DNA from: Certhia americana
Taxonomy: Eukaryota; Chordata; Aves; Passeriformes; Certhiidae
Length of the DNA stretch: 64,000 nt
NCBI GenBank assembly: GCA_018697195.1
Contig: CM031879.1
Coordinates: 20,377,998 to 20,441,997 of the forward strand
Direction: 5' to 3'
The notes beneath the pieces were generated by a model. The model ran no database searches. It was not told the origin of the DNA and worked only from the letters and a program-made list of their open reading frames with translations. This document shows, piece after piece, positions 41,401-50,461 of the stretch (within the stretch, counting starts at the first letter, position 1; each line of letters opens with the position of its first letter). A program made the position numbers and the translations under genes.

Positions 41401-44400
41401 CTCATTGCTGAGGTAAAAATCCTCATTTAAGTGGATGATATTTATACCTAACTTGAAAATACAGCTATACCTTCTCAACCTCTGAGTATTTTCAAAAGCA
41501 CTACAAATGACATTTGTGTCCCTCATTATCTTTAACATTCAACAAAGGCAAGAATATGACTATTCATATTTTGCAAAAAGCGAAATAAATTATGAAATTT
41601 AAATCAGGATCCTTTTTCAGCTTTTCCTGTTTTCATTTTTTAAAAAATAACTTATTTCTTTTTTCACTATTTAACATTTTTTAAATGTCCTAAAAGTTCC
41701 ATGATCTGCTTGTGGTGCTCTGCATTATAAACTTGAATCAATATAATAGCTTTGCCCTTTAATAAAAACTAGTTTTTATTAAAATTTAAATTTTAACATG
41801 CTCATGTTTTGTCCTATGTTAGCTGTTATTATTTTCTCATTTTAGTATTTAAGCTGCATTTGGTGTACAGTGTCTTTAGGGAGAAGTATACTTTTTGTTA
41901 CTGTTTCTGGTAGGGCAAGTAAAGCTGAAGGAAGTAGAAACATCCTGTTGTCTGAGTGACTAAATTCCTGATCAATAGTGTGATAAAGGCTTCTGCAAGA
42001 ACATAAAATGGAGTTCCTAGAAAAGCTGTTCCCCTGCCATACTCAGCGGAGAAAGAATTATGACAAAGCCCATTTATCAAGAGCAGTCAAGGTACAGAAA
42101 TTCTATGGGGTCTTGTGTCTTAGGCGTTAGGGATACCAGCCCTAGAAGGATTCAGCCATTGTGTATTGCTATGTATTGAGCCTCCTTCCAGGTGGCAAAC
42201 AGCTGCACCTTTTTATAAATCTTCAAAAATAAATTTGAAGTGCTTGCTTTCAGCCGGCAAGTGTTATATTTAATTGAACCATTCTGCAAATGTTATAGCT
42301 CAGGCACCCAGAAAGATGGTGAATATTTATTATATTTGTTTTGTCTTTCCACTGGTCAGCAGAATAATGAAATTCCTTAACTACCTCTCTTTAACTTGCC
42401 TGAAGAAAGCACGGTATGTTGCTAAATCGCTTTTCACTAGCCCTGCCGAGAAACAACTTTAATCCTTGTTAGAAAATTGCAGAGTCTGGGCCTGACAAAG
42501 AGCTCATGCCTGGTGCATTGTGAGTGCTGGGAGTGGGGCAAGGGGAGCCCTTTACAGCTGCGTGCCTCCAGCCCGTCTGAGCTGGACTATTTAGGCGAGG
42601 AGGTTTGTCAATTCCTCCTGACAATGGAACGAGTTTTTCAGTGCCTGTAGCTGTGCCGAGCCCCGTTGGGGATCAATGCTGGCCATTCAAGCTGCACCCT
42701 CTTTCATTGCTTTGGTTTGTTAATTTAAGACTAAAGGTCTGCTGAGGGGGTTTAGGGTGTTTAAGAAAGCTGATGAACTGTTTAAGAAATCTGATGAACT
42801 GAGAGCGTTTATAGCCCTGGTGTGGCAACTATTGGCACTGAGGGAGCTGTGTCCTTGTTGACCTTCCTGTTATTAAAAATGCACAAGTGCTGCGCTTCTC
42901 AATATTTCAACACTCTTTCATTGTCAATACCACCTTCTGAGCCCTTCAGCTTGTTGCTTGCTCTAAAGATCTTCTTAGATTGGGTTTGAAAACTTCACCT
43001 TAAACACTAGATTAGACTGATGTTCTGTTTTCCGTGCTCCTGTTGATTTGTTGAACCTTCCCAGGGCTGGAAAGCAAGTAGCAGCTTGATGGGGAGACGG
43101 GCTGCTAATATGATTTACCAGTGTACAGTCATGCACAATAAGTGTGAATAAATACAAGGGTCTCACAGAGTCAACCCTAGCCTTTCCTTTTCTCTTATTT
43201 TTTACATTGAAAGAGGTATCAGGAAAATGAAGTGAGTAATGCATGCCCTTACAGGAGCTGGATGGGCTGTGAATAAGGAGAGAGGAAGAAATAGCGAGGC
43301 GAACATTTTTGTTAAAGTGGTTGGCTGCTGTTATTTGCTGATTTGGAAAAAATATACAATAAGCACTTACTGCTTCACTCTTGCATAGACAACAGCAAAG
43401 AACATGGCAGTAGTACCATGTAATGAACATCTGCAAGAGATGCATTGTCCTTTCACTGCTATTGTTACTAATGGGAAAGTTACTTTTTCTGAAAACCGGT
43501 TAAAAGTGATTGTTGTTGTTGTTGCTGTTGTTTTAACTGGGTAATCTCAGGACAATTAACCAATCACTGAAGTTTTGGGGTTTGCAGTAGATTCCCATCA
43601 GTCACAGTAGATCCATCCTTGCCTCTCTAACATGCTCATGGTTGTCAGAATGTGGACCTTGGATTTTCTGAGAGGAATTTGAAGTGCTGTGCTTTTTAAC
43701 AAACTGAAAAAGAATTATTTTATTTTATTTATAAATTATTTATTTTCTTGTTATGAAGTCCAGCAGATTTAAGTTTATGCAGCATCAGTCTATATGAAGT
43801 TCTCAAAACTAGTGGATATAAGACCAATCATTAACAAGAGTCCTACCCCAAAGTACCTCTGGGAGGATTCGACAAATATACTGGATGTGATATTTATTAA
43901 AAATACTGTGAAAATTAAAAATAAAAATACATTAATACATTTTTTTAATAAAAGAGCAGTCATATTTTTTCTGAACAAGACATGATGACAGAAAAGCAAG
44001 TACTGTAGTATCCTTTCACAATCACCAAATGAAACATTTATACTGAATGTTTAATGCATCAAAGCTAGTCAGGAAAATATATTATATTGCTTTCATTCAT
44101 AAAGTTGAGTAGAAAATTAATTTCCTCCAATGTCTTAGCTTTGTTTTCAGTACATGTAAAAATATCTACAGGTAGGTAGAGTCAAAGTTTTTCTGCATCC
44201 ATCTTAAATAAGTTTCCTGGCTGGGCTTTAAAACATTTTGCCAGAAAACTGGAATAGTCTATTGTCAGTAATCTGTCGCTCTTAAGTATTGTTGCATGGG
44301 AAAATCAGTACCTGAATTTTCAATCCTGTCTGTAGGTTGTGTGTCTGAGCAAGTTTGAGCCCGTTCTTCTTTCTACTTGATACAAACAAAATACATTACA

Positions 44401-47400
44401 GATGCATTACTGAAAGAATATCTGTTTTCAAAAAGCTCCTCTACTAAAATAGTTCTCTTTACCAGGATTGTGTTTACAATTAAAAACAGTAGGGTCTGAG
44501 CAATAATATAATTTCTTGGCTTATCTTATTGAATTTGAGTAGAATGTTTAGATGTAGGAATTTTTATGTTTATTTAGATCAATAGAGTTCCCAAATTAAT
44601 ATGCACAATTGTATTTTATTTTCTAGACATCTGTATACATATAACACCTGTCATACAGTTTACTACTTAGTAACAAATCTGTCACATTAAAAATATTTTG
44701 CAGGTACTTACTGTGAAAATCAATACCAGCATGCATGTTAGGAATGAAGTAATGTAAATAGGATAAGAATGTCATTCAGTGATTTAAAAACAGTCTTTTA
44801 TGGATATCTAATCAGTCCCATATTTTTAGTGACTAAATCAAACTACTTTTATGAAATATGTATCTGTCTGCCTTTTTTGTGGTGTTTTTCCACTTCTGTA
44901 AAATAGTAAATTAATAGGAGAAACTCTAAAAAGTAATTTATTTTCAGTGTTTTATAACTAAAAGACAATTTAATGCATTCAAACAAATAAACAGAAGAAT
45001 TATTATACTAATGCCTAATTTCAAACTTATCTTAAAACTGAGAGTTATAATGTGATGAGACTATAAGGAAAAGGTACTTGTAGTTATTTACTGTATGTCT
45101 TTTAAGCTTTTTACAGAGATCTTACATTTTGATGGAAGAATTCTATTTCTTTCTTTTTTTACATCCAGTAGCAAGTAATTTGTCTTCATATTTTCCGTAT
45201 ATATTTTATTTGTTCATGTAGAGGTGGGTAATGAGACATGTTAGACTTCCTTTGAATTACTTTCACAAAATATACCTTGCCTAACATGCTGCATTTTAAA
45301 ATATGCACATGATTTCCTCTCTTTACATATCTCTGTATTTTGCAAAGACACAGGAAATTATATTAGAAAAGAATTTAAGCCTCTTTCCTGTGGGAAAAGA
45401 GACTACAAACAGCTATGACACAAACTCTTTTAATCTCTCACTGTTAAAATGAAAAAAAAAATAAAATCCCTTCCTTTTTACAGTTTGATTAAATGACATC
45501 TGGTTGTGATTTTACAGGAGGGGTAAAAAATGCTACAACTATATTTAGTAAAATTTCTTCTAATCCAGTTAACAGGAAAGAACTATTACAGTAGTTATTT
45601 GGAACTGAGTATTTTTTTACAGTAACATAGACACCCGCAGCAGAGGGTTTATTCTTAACCCATCCATTTGTGAAGTGTTGAGTGAAAACATACACATGCA
45701 TAAGACCTAAAAAGGAAGTAAGGTAGGCCATAATTATAATTAGTAATTATTAGTAATATGGTTATTTTAGGAAGGGTGGAGTGGTATTTTGATGATATTT
45801 TAAAATGTTTTCCAGGGATTTTTGATATTTGTTTTTATTTAATGATAAAGTATTTAAAAAAAAAAAAAAAAAGAAAGAAAGAAAAGAAAGAAAAGAAAAA
45901 GACAAATTTCTTATTTTCTGGTACTGTTTTCCTGTTTGGATTGAAAAATCTAGTAATTGTAAATTCTCTCAAGATACCCTACCTGTTTCTATCCTTGCTG
46001 TTTTAGCTGTCAATTCTCTCCTGTAATTGTATCTTTAATATCCATTCTCACTGACAGATAATAAAGTGCATAACGCTATTTTGCTTTAACATGTTGTAAC
46101 TGAAAGATAAAATGGCAGGTGCTAATTCATGTAAAGAATGGTTTAGGTCAAGTTATTTGATTTCCTACTGACCCATGCAATTCTCATAACAGGAAATTAT
46201 ATCATTGTTGACTTCAAGTGCTGATCTGTGATCATTTCAAAGTGTTTCATTACCTCTCATTACCAAATCTGTTAAATGAATACTGCAGGGTTATTTGGTG
46301 GTGTTTGTTGTTGGTTTTTTTATCCTTCTTTTCAGCAATGGTATAGCAACTCCATGAAAGTCATATGCATGTGGTTGGCTGACAGATTAGACGTTCAGCT
46401 TCACATCTACCAGCTGAAGACTCTCATCAAGATAGTAAAGGTAAGTAAAATATGTTTGCATTAGACTGCATAGTAAAGAGAGAAAAGTAATAAAGTAATA
46501 ACATGGATAATCAACCCAAAAGTTATAAAATGTGGAATAAAGTTGTAAACTTATGTAGTTTTAGGCTGAGATTTTTTTTCCCCCAGAACTGTAGCAAATT
46601 CCAGGAAAAAAGAAACTTATTAAACACCTTAATTTTAATTGTCTGTACACTAGTATTTGTCATAAATTCTTGATTTGGAGACAATTAAGATAGTTCCAAG
46701 GAATTTTGCAGTTATCTGTACAGCATTGCTGTATGATTATTATTACTAAATTATTAATGGTCTTGTTACCTATTTTTTGTTTTACCTGAATAATTTCAAT
46801 AGTGTCCCTTCTCCATTTTCCCCCTTCTCCTGAAAAATTGAACTTTTTTTTTTTTTTTTATGCACATGTAATTAGTTAATGAGGTTTAATTGAAAACAGT
46901 ATTCAATGTATTAGATAACATTTTCTAATCTTTCATACTTGGGGATAAGTATCAATAGAAATACAAATCCCTCCACTTCAGTCCTCAGTCATTTACATCG
47001 GCCAATGTCAAATGCTTCCAAGCAGAGTGTAACATGCCTTGCAGTAGGCAATTATGGGTTATCCTACCATAAAAGAAAGTTTCCTTCTAACTCCCTTTCA
47101 GGTCTTAGTTGATACCCTTAAGCAAGAGACAAAAAACCATTTCAGATTTTTTTACTTTTAATTGTCTTGTTTAACTTTGGATATTCTTGTTATCTGTACA
47201 AATGTGGAGTAAGAAACACCTGTTGTCAGTGGGGACCTTGATTTTTAAAAAATATTTTCTCATGAAATTCATGCGAAGTCAGAAGCATTTTTAACTCATG
47301 GTCACCAGAATTGCAACTGCAGCTCTCAGGATTCACTAGCAAAAAGGAACAAAACAGAGAGAAATGCAAGAAAACAGTCATAATAGTGATGGCATCATGG

Positions 47401-50400
47401 CTCCCTGAATCACCCAAGCTTAGCTTTGCTGGTTTTGACCTTAATTGATTTCTCTGGGAGCAGGATTTTGTTCTTCACTTGATTGTATGCCTAAATGGCA
47501 AAAGCAGTTTACTGTTCCGTGTTAAAATGATTGGCTCTTGTGAAAGGCTTAAAGATATTCTCAAATGAAGCACAGAATTGTGAAATAGTTTGAGTTGGAA
47601 GGGACCTTTAATATTACCTAGTTCCAACCCCTCTGTCACGGTCAGGGAGGGTCACCTCTCACTAGACCAGGTTGCTCAGAGCTCCATCCAGCCTGGCCTT
47701 GAAAACTTCCAGGGATGATGCATCCACAACTTATTTGGGCAACCTGTTCCAGTGCCTCACCACCCTCACAGTGAAGACTTTTATAAATATCTAATCTAAT
47801 CAGTTTGAATCCATTCCCTCTTGTTCTATCACTCCATGGCCTTGTAAAAAGTCCCTTTCCAAGGCAGTTACCATCCTCTGAGGAAGAAAATGGGTGTTTG
47901 AGGATCTAAAACCTGTGCCCCATGAGATCTAAGAACAGGCTAAATTGTACAAAAGAAATATCACTAGGAAGATTAAAGGAAACTCTTGCAATACTGAGTT
48001 TCAGGTGAATGAGCAGCAGTGCCAACCTGCCTTCCCTCTGCCACCTGGCGCGCTAGTTAGCCTTGTTCAAAAGCAGAATGCTCCCACTGGAGGTGGGAAC
48101 ACTGCTTCTGGCAGTGGCCTTTCTGTGCCCATAAATCTGGTTTGCTCGGCATGTAAATTCCAGCAATGTTATTCCATGGCACCTTCTGTGGATATTAAAG
48201 ATTGAAGAAGATAATGTCAATCATATCAGTTCTTGGAAAAAGAAAAATTTGTGGACGTTGGTTTTGGTGGGTGAAGACAGAACTGGTAAAACAGGAACTC
48301 ATCAGACAGGAGGATTCTGGGAAATAAAAAAAAAATGGTTCAAGAAGATACTCATAAGAAACTTTTCCTGCTGCAGCCCAGCTGCAGAGAGACATGGGAA
48401 GGCATAGTTCCTCCAAACTAGAGTGAATGAAGGCACTTTTGTGTTTGCTTTAGGAAGAAAACCAACAAGAAAACAAACAAACCAAAACAAACAAACAAAC
48501 AAAAAAAGACAAAAAAAAAAAACCTAGGAAGCTGTATTGCTCCTCTTAAAAAAAATAAAAATATTTTCCTCTTAACAATATTATAAAAACAAACAAACAA
48601 AAGAAATCCCAGCCAGTAAAACTCCAAATAAGTAGTTCATTTTTGAAGAACACAGGATGAGTAAGAGAAATATAATTCTTTCAGATTTTGATGCAATAAG
48701 AGTAGTGGGATTATTAAGAAAGCCTAGAAGAAGAAACATTGTTCCCTTTGTTCTCTTTAAAGGCTTATGATAGCATAAGCGTTTCATTAGTTGTCTGAGA
48801 CACGTGCAGAGGGATGTGACTAAAGAAAGGTCAAGGACCAAGAAAGTTAGGGAGAAATGAAAAATTAAGCTTGGAAGTGAACATTATTTTCCTGCAAAAC
48901 TATGTCAAGAGAAGAGCACTGTCTGAACCCCAGAGTGCTGGTCTGAGAATACAATGGGAAGAATACAATGTAAAAGTGAAGGAAATTGCTGTAGAACCCG
49001 TTAACAGTATCAAAGCAAATTGAATGCACAGTGTTATAAAAAGGAAACGCAATGGTGACACTTGAAAAAGACCAGGCGGGGTACTCGCAGGAGTGTGTGA
49101 GCAAAACATAAGCTGCATCCATTGACTGTGACGTTGACCTGTGAAAGTCAAATAAATCTCAGTTGCAATGATTCAAACAAGGTTTAAATAATCATCATAG
49201 TGGCAGAAAAAAAATCTCCCAACTGGATGTTTCCCATTTTAAGAGTGGTCTTTTGCAGTCCTCTGAAGTATTGAGTGAAACAAGATCAAATCTTTTCTTT
49301 CTCTAAGGGTTGTACATGGTCTCCTCCTCAGGCAGATGAATGGGCCTGATAGCTATTAATTATCTTTCATTTTCTTTTCCCCATATTTTCTTCCAAATCA
49401 CTAAGAATTTGTATTGATAGATACACAAAACAAGAAACTGTCTCAACTTGTCCTTTTTATGCCTTTAGGGGTAACATAAGGAAAAAATTATTTCAACTGT
49501 GTTACAATTTAAAAATAAAATACATAGGTGAATTTTCCATATGCTTACTTGACCATAGTATTGATGAATAAGACAGTTCCACTCAGAATTCTTACATAAT
49601 GGAAAAACAAAGAAGAAAGTCGTATCTGCTTGTTCATAGGAAGGATGAATACCAGGGAAGCAAAACCTTCTGAAATGAAAAAAAAAGAGTAGATGCGAAT
49701 CAGAATGTAGAGACATAGAACGTAAATTAAATAGGCTGTCACCTGAGAAATTCTGACACTATATAGTAAAGACCGTAATCTGTTTTCATTATTAGAATAT
49801 ATATTATATTATATTATAATGTAATAAACAATCATTATTTTTCCATATTTGGCATATAAATATAAAGCGAAATATAAGTAAAATTACACTATGGGGAAAA
49901 GGTCAGGCATTTACATTTTCTGAGAAATGACAGAACTGAACTACCTGTAGCCAAATTCACATCTTAATAGGTATTTAGAAAAATTCTCAGCTGGTGTCTT
50001 ATTTAATAAATGAAACAAATGGAAGTTACTGAGAAATCAGCAGTAAGAGTACACTGTAGCACAAAATACAATCTCTTAAAGGAATGACCATCAAATTAGA
50101 ATCTCTAGAGTTTTTAGAAATCTCATGCAGCCCAAAAACTAAGACCTTAAAATCTTTATCAAGGTGATAGGTCCCTAACCTGCAAGAAGAATAAACCTGT
50201 GCCACTAGCATGCTAGAAATGGCCAACCTATAGTGAAAGAGTACTCAGACTTGCTGGAGTCCAATTCAGGATGGGTTTTTTTTGCCACAGAAAACCTACC
50301 GAGACTTCAGGTTGCAAGGCGTGATGGAGGGGACGCTGAACAGTAAAACCTACGACACCGTGCACAGCCGCCTGACTGTAGAGGAAGCCACAGTCTCAGT

Positions 50401-50461
50401 CACGGATGCAGGAGGACTTCAGGGCATTACAATGAAAGACAGTGATGAGGAGGAAGGATGA
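2307..50461 (+). CDS. CADPS2: CADPS2 (CAPS2) 3' part, spliced from ten exons
   Basis: This is the C-terminal 379 residues of calcium-dependent secretion activator 2, a peripheral membrane protein that primes dense-core vesicles for Ca2+-triggered exocytosis of neuropeptides and neurotrophins such as BDNF. Exons are 2307-2448, 2578-2697, 10613-10768, 13047-13194, 16524-16598, 19953-20036, 20151-20183, 29697-29804, 46336-46440 and 50291-50461. All have AG/GT borders and their phases join without a break. The product covers the later part of the Munc13-homology (MUN) region and an acidic tail ending DSDEEEG. CADPS2 is chosen over CADPS1 from remembered family sequences: [18 protein letters not shown] in exon 2, [10 protein letters not shown] at the end of exon 4, [13 protein letters not shown] in exon 8, and a tail shorter than the CADPS1 one. 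The 5' two thirds of the gene (C2 and PH domains) lies upstream of the window. Human CADPS2 is about 1,300 residues. Confidence 0.95.
2578..2697 (+). CDS. CADPS2: CADPS2 coding exon (proline-rich linker)
   Basis: The acceptor is TTCTTCACAG. The exon reads [18 protein letters not shown], then [17 protein letters not shown] and LYDS, ending with the first two bases of a Thr codon before GTGTGT. The spaced L-P repeats form a linker that distinguishes CADPS2 from CADPS1, and this exon is one of the best paralogue discriminators in the window. Confidence 0.93.
3485..3900 (-). mobile_element. CR1 LINE 3' fragment
   Basis: On the + strand it begins AAAATCATAGAATACC and continues with 'AAAAGGGACCTCAAGGATCATCTCATCC', split here by divergence. 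It then carries the diverged GTGAAAAAATTTCT and ACTCCTTGTAAAAAG blocks typical of CR1 3' ends read in reverse. Many differences from the family pattern indicate an old, 5'-truncated, inactive copy. The far end is approximate. Confidence 0.75.
7596..7665 (-). mobile_element. Possible short CR1 remnant
   Basis: The segment AAAAGGGACCTCTCGAGA, followed by CCTGGTCCACTCTCCCAGTC, resembles the CR1 3' segment (GGGACCTCTGGAGATCATCT and onward) in reverse orientation. Only about 60 bp match and the flanks do not, so this is a weak call. Confidence 0.45.
7980..7997. repeat. Poly(A) run, 18 bp
   Basis: A mononucleotide A tract in a CADPS2 intron with no recognised element attached upstream. Confidence 0.9.
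9180..9560. other. GC-rich patch inside a CADPS2 intron
   Basis: About 380 bp is markedly richer in G+C than the surrounding intron, with several CpGs and CTG/GCC-rich words. Open frames of up to 95 codons occur on both strands, but overlapping frames on both strands are what GC-rich DNA gives by chance. The patch could be a small regulatory island or an inserted foreign segment. No family was recognised. Confidence 0.4.
10064..10081. repeat. Poly(T) run, 18 bp
   Basis: A mononucleotide T tract about 0.5 kb upstream of the CADPS2 exon at 10613. No element is attached. Confidence 0.9.
10613..10768 (+). CDS. CADPS2: CADPS2 coding exon (MUN region)
   Basis: The acceptor is TTTCTTATAG. It reads [20 protein letters not shown], then [18 protein letters not shown] and [14 protein letters not shown], ending with two bases of an Arg codon before GTACAG. 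'[11 protein letters not shown]' and '[13 protein letters not shown]' are core CAPS-family helices. Confidence 0.95.
10769..13046 (+). other. CADPS2: CADPS2 intron, 2.3 kb
   Basis: AT-rich intron. G/T-rich simple sequence lies near 11015-11080. A 41-bp tandem duplication sits close to the 3' end (listed separately). No exon or known element was seen. Confidence 0.75.
12929..13010. repeat. 41-bp tandem duplication
   Basis: The unit starting AAGATTTGTATGTGTTTACT occurs twice, head to tail (12929-12969 and 12970-13010), with a single difference at the last base. The near identity points to a recent duplication. It ends 36 bp before the CADPS2 exon at 13047, in the zone where branch points usually lie. 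Confidence 0.95.
13047..13194 (+). CDS. CADPS2: CADPS2 coding exon (MUN region)
   Basis: The acceptor is TTTTACTAAACAG. It completes an Arg codon, then reads [36 protein letters not shown] and [13 protein letters not shown] in phase 0 before GTAAAC. The ending GGQE is the position where CADPS1 has GQE followed by its short FAKMW segment. Confidence 0.95.
13195..14054 (+). other. CADPS2: CADPS2 intron segment before the microexon
   Basis: About 860 bp of AT-rich intron. The last 120 bp is strongly pyrimidine-rich, as expected upstream of a weak or tiny exon. No repeat family was recognised. Confidence 0.7.
14055..14069 (+). CDS. CADPS2: Candidate 15-nt CADPS2 microexon (FACQW)
   Basis: Fifteen bases, TTTGCTTGTCAATGG, lie between an AG (14053-14054) preceded by a T-rich tract and a consensus donor GTAAGT. 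They encode FACQW in phase 0, so they can be included or skipped without changing frame between the exons ending GGQE and starting QQYHSK. CADPS1 has FAKMW at exactly this position (GQE-FAKMW-HQYHSK), as recalled from the human protein. Position, length, phase and three shared residues together make chance unlikely. It probably behaves as a regulated cassette, though transcript evidence is not available here. Confidence 0.72.
14070..16523 (+). other. CADPS2: CADPS2 intron segment after the microexon
   Basis: 2.5 kb of intron. The part at about 14160-14650 is richer in C and G than its surroundings, with no identified family. The rest is AT-rich. No further exon was seen. Confidence 0.7.
16524..16598 (+). 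CDS. CADPS2: CADPS2 coding exon
   Basis: The acceptor is CTAAATTACAG. It reads [17 protein letters not shown], then IISLLVSK, phase 0 to phase 0, before GTAAAA. It matches the CAPS-family segment '[15 protein letters not shown]', a predicted helix of the C-terminal MUN region. Confidence 0.94.
16599..19952 (+). other. CADPS2: CADPS2 intron, 3.35 kb
   Basis: AT-rich intron without a recognised repeat family or supported exon. Open frames of up to 96 codons around 18400-19700 on the - strand lack splice context or recognisable protein features. Confidence 0.7.
19953..20036 (+). CDS. CADPS2: CADPS2 coding exon
   Basis: The acceptor is TTTTCCTCCAG. It reads [18 protein letters not shown], then [10 protein letters not shown], phase 0 to phase 0, with donor GTAAGT. 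'[14 protein letters not shown]' is highly conserved in CAPS proteins. The first residue is Val where I recall Phe in mammals. Confidence 0.95.
20151..20183 (+). CDS. CADPS2: CADPS2 33-nt coding exon
   Basis: A short exon reading [11 protein letters not shown] between TTTTCTAAAG and GTAAGT, 114 bp after the previous exon. It is identical to the remembered mammalian CADPS2 segment and in phase 0 at both ends. Confidence 0.94.
20291..20341 (+). CDS. CADPS2: Candidate alternative CADPS2 terminal exon
   Basis: An acceptor-like tract (ACTTTCCTACAG, 20279-20290) lies 107 bp after the 33-nt exon. It is followed in phase 0 by 16 codons ([16 protein letters not shown]) and a TGA. AATAAA occurs at 20366-20371, with T/G-rich sequence from about 20417. 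If used, splicing VDVP to this exon would end CADPS2 early and remove the last 128 residues, replacing them with a 16-residue tail. C-terminally truncated CAPS2 isoforms are known in mammals, but I cannot confirm that this one corresponds to them. Confidence 0.35.
   Translation, partial: RFITALQRVFKQPLQP
20366..20371 (+). terminator. AATAAA in possible alternative 3' end
   Basis: A canonical poly(A) hexamer 25 bp after the in-frame stop of the candidate terminal exon. Use is unproven, because the hexamer is common in AT-rich DNA. Confidence 0.3.
21754..21785. repeat. Short inverted repeat (hairpin)
   Basis: The arms TACATTTGTA and TACAAATGTA flank a 3-base spacer. The stem extends by AGTT/AACT with one bulged C, giving 14 pairs. 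It is too short for a microRNA precursor. Confidence 0.8.
22921..22938. repeat. Poly(A) run, 18 bp
   Basis: A mononucleotide A tract following a GAAG-rich stretch in a CADPS2 intron. Confidence 0.9.
29197..29421 (+). CDS. Open frame resembling an alternative terminal exon
   Basis: After an acceptor-like TGCTTTTAG (29188-29196), 74 codons stay open in the frame set by the upstream CADPS2 exon. They start [18 protein letters not shown], include [18 protein letters not shown] and end at TGA (29419-29421). ATTAAA follows at 29491. I recognise no protein family. It may be an alternative CADPS2 end, a remnant of an old mobile element or chance. Confidence 0.2.
   Translation, partial: EYPWASFELQLGEANVKHKIQLYVGSILEEILSSEIGTECFLKHFLNVIAGFGSPHSDWSDSLSKKGEDVKVCH
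29697..29804 (+). CDS. CADPS2: CADPS2 coding exon
   Basis: The acceptor is TTTATCTTCACAG. It reads [18 protein letters not shown], then [18 protein letters not shown], phase 0 to phase 0, before GTAAGT. '[13 protein letters not shown]' is conserved across the family. '[10 protein letters not shown]' is the CADPS2 form, where CADPS1 has RHSQDVLRDK. Confidence 0.95.
31055..31077. repeat. Poly(A) run, 23 bp
   Basis: A mononucleotide A tract in the 16.5-kb intron. No recognisable retroposed body precedes it. Confidence 0.9.
38297..38346. repeat. 25-bp perfect tandem duplication
   Basis: The unit starting ACATAGCTGAAAGAGTGTTC occurs at 38297-38321 and 38322-38346 with no mismatch, implying a recent event. 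Confidence 0.95.
38995..39285 (+). mobile_element. CR1 LINE 3' end
   Basis: On the + strand it carries the CR1 order CACAAAGATGAT, GGGCTGGAGCAC, GGCACTGGAACAAGTTGCC, CAGAGAGGTTGG and GGATTGGAACTGAATGATCT. It ends near AACCATTCTGATACTATAAT. It is 5'-truncated, diverged and inactive. Confidence 0.88.
41758..41783. repeat. 26-bp perfect palindrome
   Basis: TTTAATAAAAACT is followed directly by its reverse complement AGTTTTTATTAAA, with CTAG at the centre. It lies in an AT-rich intron, and no flanking duplication or transposon body was recognised. Confidence 0.9.
42480..43150. promoter_or_regulatory. Possible conserved non-coding element
   Basis: A repeat-free segment of higher sequence complexity and G+C than the surrounding intron. 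It has repeated ATTGT/ACAAT words of SOX type (near 42608-42625 and 42917-42925) and TTAATTTA near 42720. A 21-bp tandem duplication lies at 42758-42799. It sits about 18 kb upstream of FEZF1 and could be a distal enhancer. This is an inference from composition only. Confidence 0.25.
42758..42799. repeat. 21-bp tandem duplication
   Basis: The unit TGTTTAAGAAAGCTGATGAA(C) occurs twice (42758-42778 and 42779-42799) with one G/T difference. Confidence 0.92.
45849..45901. repeat. A-rich / GAAA simple repeat
   Basis: A poly(A) run passing into GAAA and GAAAA units, about 435 bp upstream of the CADPS2 exon at 46336. Confidence 0.85.
46336..46440 (+). CDS. CADPS2: CADPS2 coding exon
   Basis: The acceptor is CCTTCTTTTCAG. 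It reads [18 protein letters not shown], then [17 protein letters not shown], phase 0 to phase 0, before GTAAGT. The segment [12 protein letters not shown] is near-invariant in CAPS proteins. Confidence 0.95.
47570..47870 (-). mobile_element. CR1 LINE 3' fragment
   Basis: On the + strand it reads GAGTTGGAAGGGACCTTTAA, CTAGTTCCAACCCCTCTGTC, CCAGGTTGCTCAGAGC, CCATCCAGCCTGGCCTTGAA, TCCAGTGCCTCACCACCCTC and a CCTCTTGTTCTATCACT-type block. This is the standard avian CR1 3' region in reverse. It is the clearest lineage marker in the window, 5'-truncated and inactive. Confidence 0.93.
48465..48602. repeat. AAAC-rich simple sequence
   Basis: Interrupted AAAC/AAACC units at 48465-48505 and again at 48585-48602, with A runs between them. 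Confidence 0.8.
50291..50461 (+). CDS. CADPS2: CADPS2 terminal coding exon
   Basis: The acceptor is TTTTTTTTGCCACAG. It reads [36 protein letters not shown], then [18 protein letters not shown] and EG before TGA (50459-50461). The acidic end and '[12 protein letters not shown]' are family hallmarks. The C-terminal region of CAPS proteins is needed for dense-core vesicle association. Confidence 0.96.
   Translation, partial: KTYRDFRLQGVMEGTLNSKTYDTVHSRLTVEEATVSVTDAGGLQGITMKDSDEEEG

Larger units (their letters stand above)
29805..46335 (+). other. CADPS2: CADPS2 intron, 16.5 kb
   Basis: The largest intron in the window. It contains poly(A) at 31055-31077, a 25-bp tandem duplication at 38297-38346, a CR1 3' end at about 38995-39285, a 26-bp palindrome at 41758-41783, a GC-richer single-copy segment at about 42480-43150 that may be regulatory, a GTT run near 43511 and an A/GAAA tract near 45849-45900. 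No supported exon was found. Confidence 0.7.
46441..50290 (+). other. CADPS2: CADPS2 last intron, 3.85 kb
   Basis: Contains a CR1 copy at about 47570-47870, AAAC-rich simple sequence near 48465-48520 and 48585-48602, and AT-rich DNA with a TATTA run near 49798-49825. No additional exon was seen. Confidence 0.75.

Noticed and set aside
42975..43445. 156-codon - strand frame in a CADPS2 intron
   Set aside because: It has no recognisable motif or homologue and looks like chance in the less AT-rich candidate regulatory block.
2307..50461. Identity as CADPS (CADPS1) rather than CADPS2
   Set aside because: Exon 2 linker ([16 protein letters not shown]), [15 protein letters not shown] and the short DSDEEEG end fit CADPS2, and the neighbour is FEZF1 rather than FEZF2.
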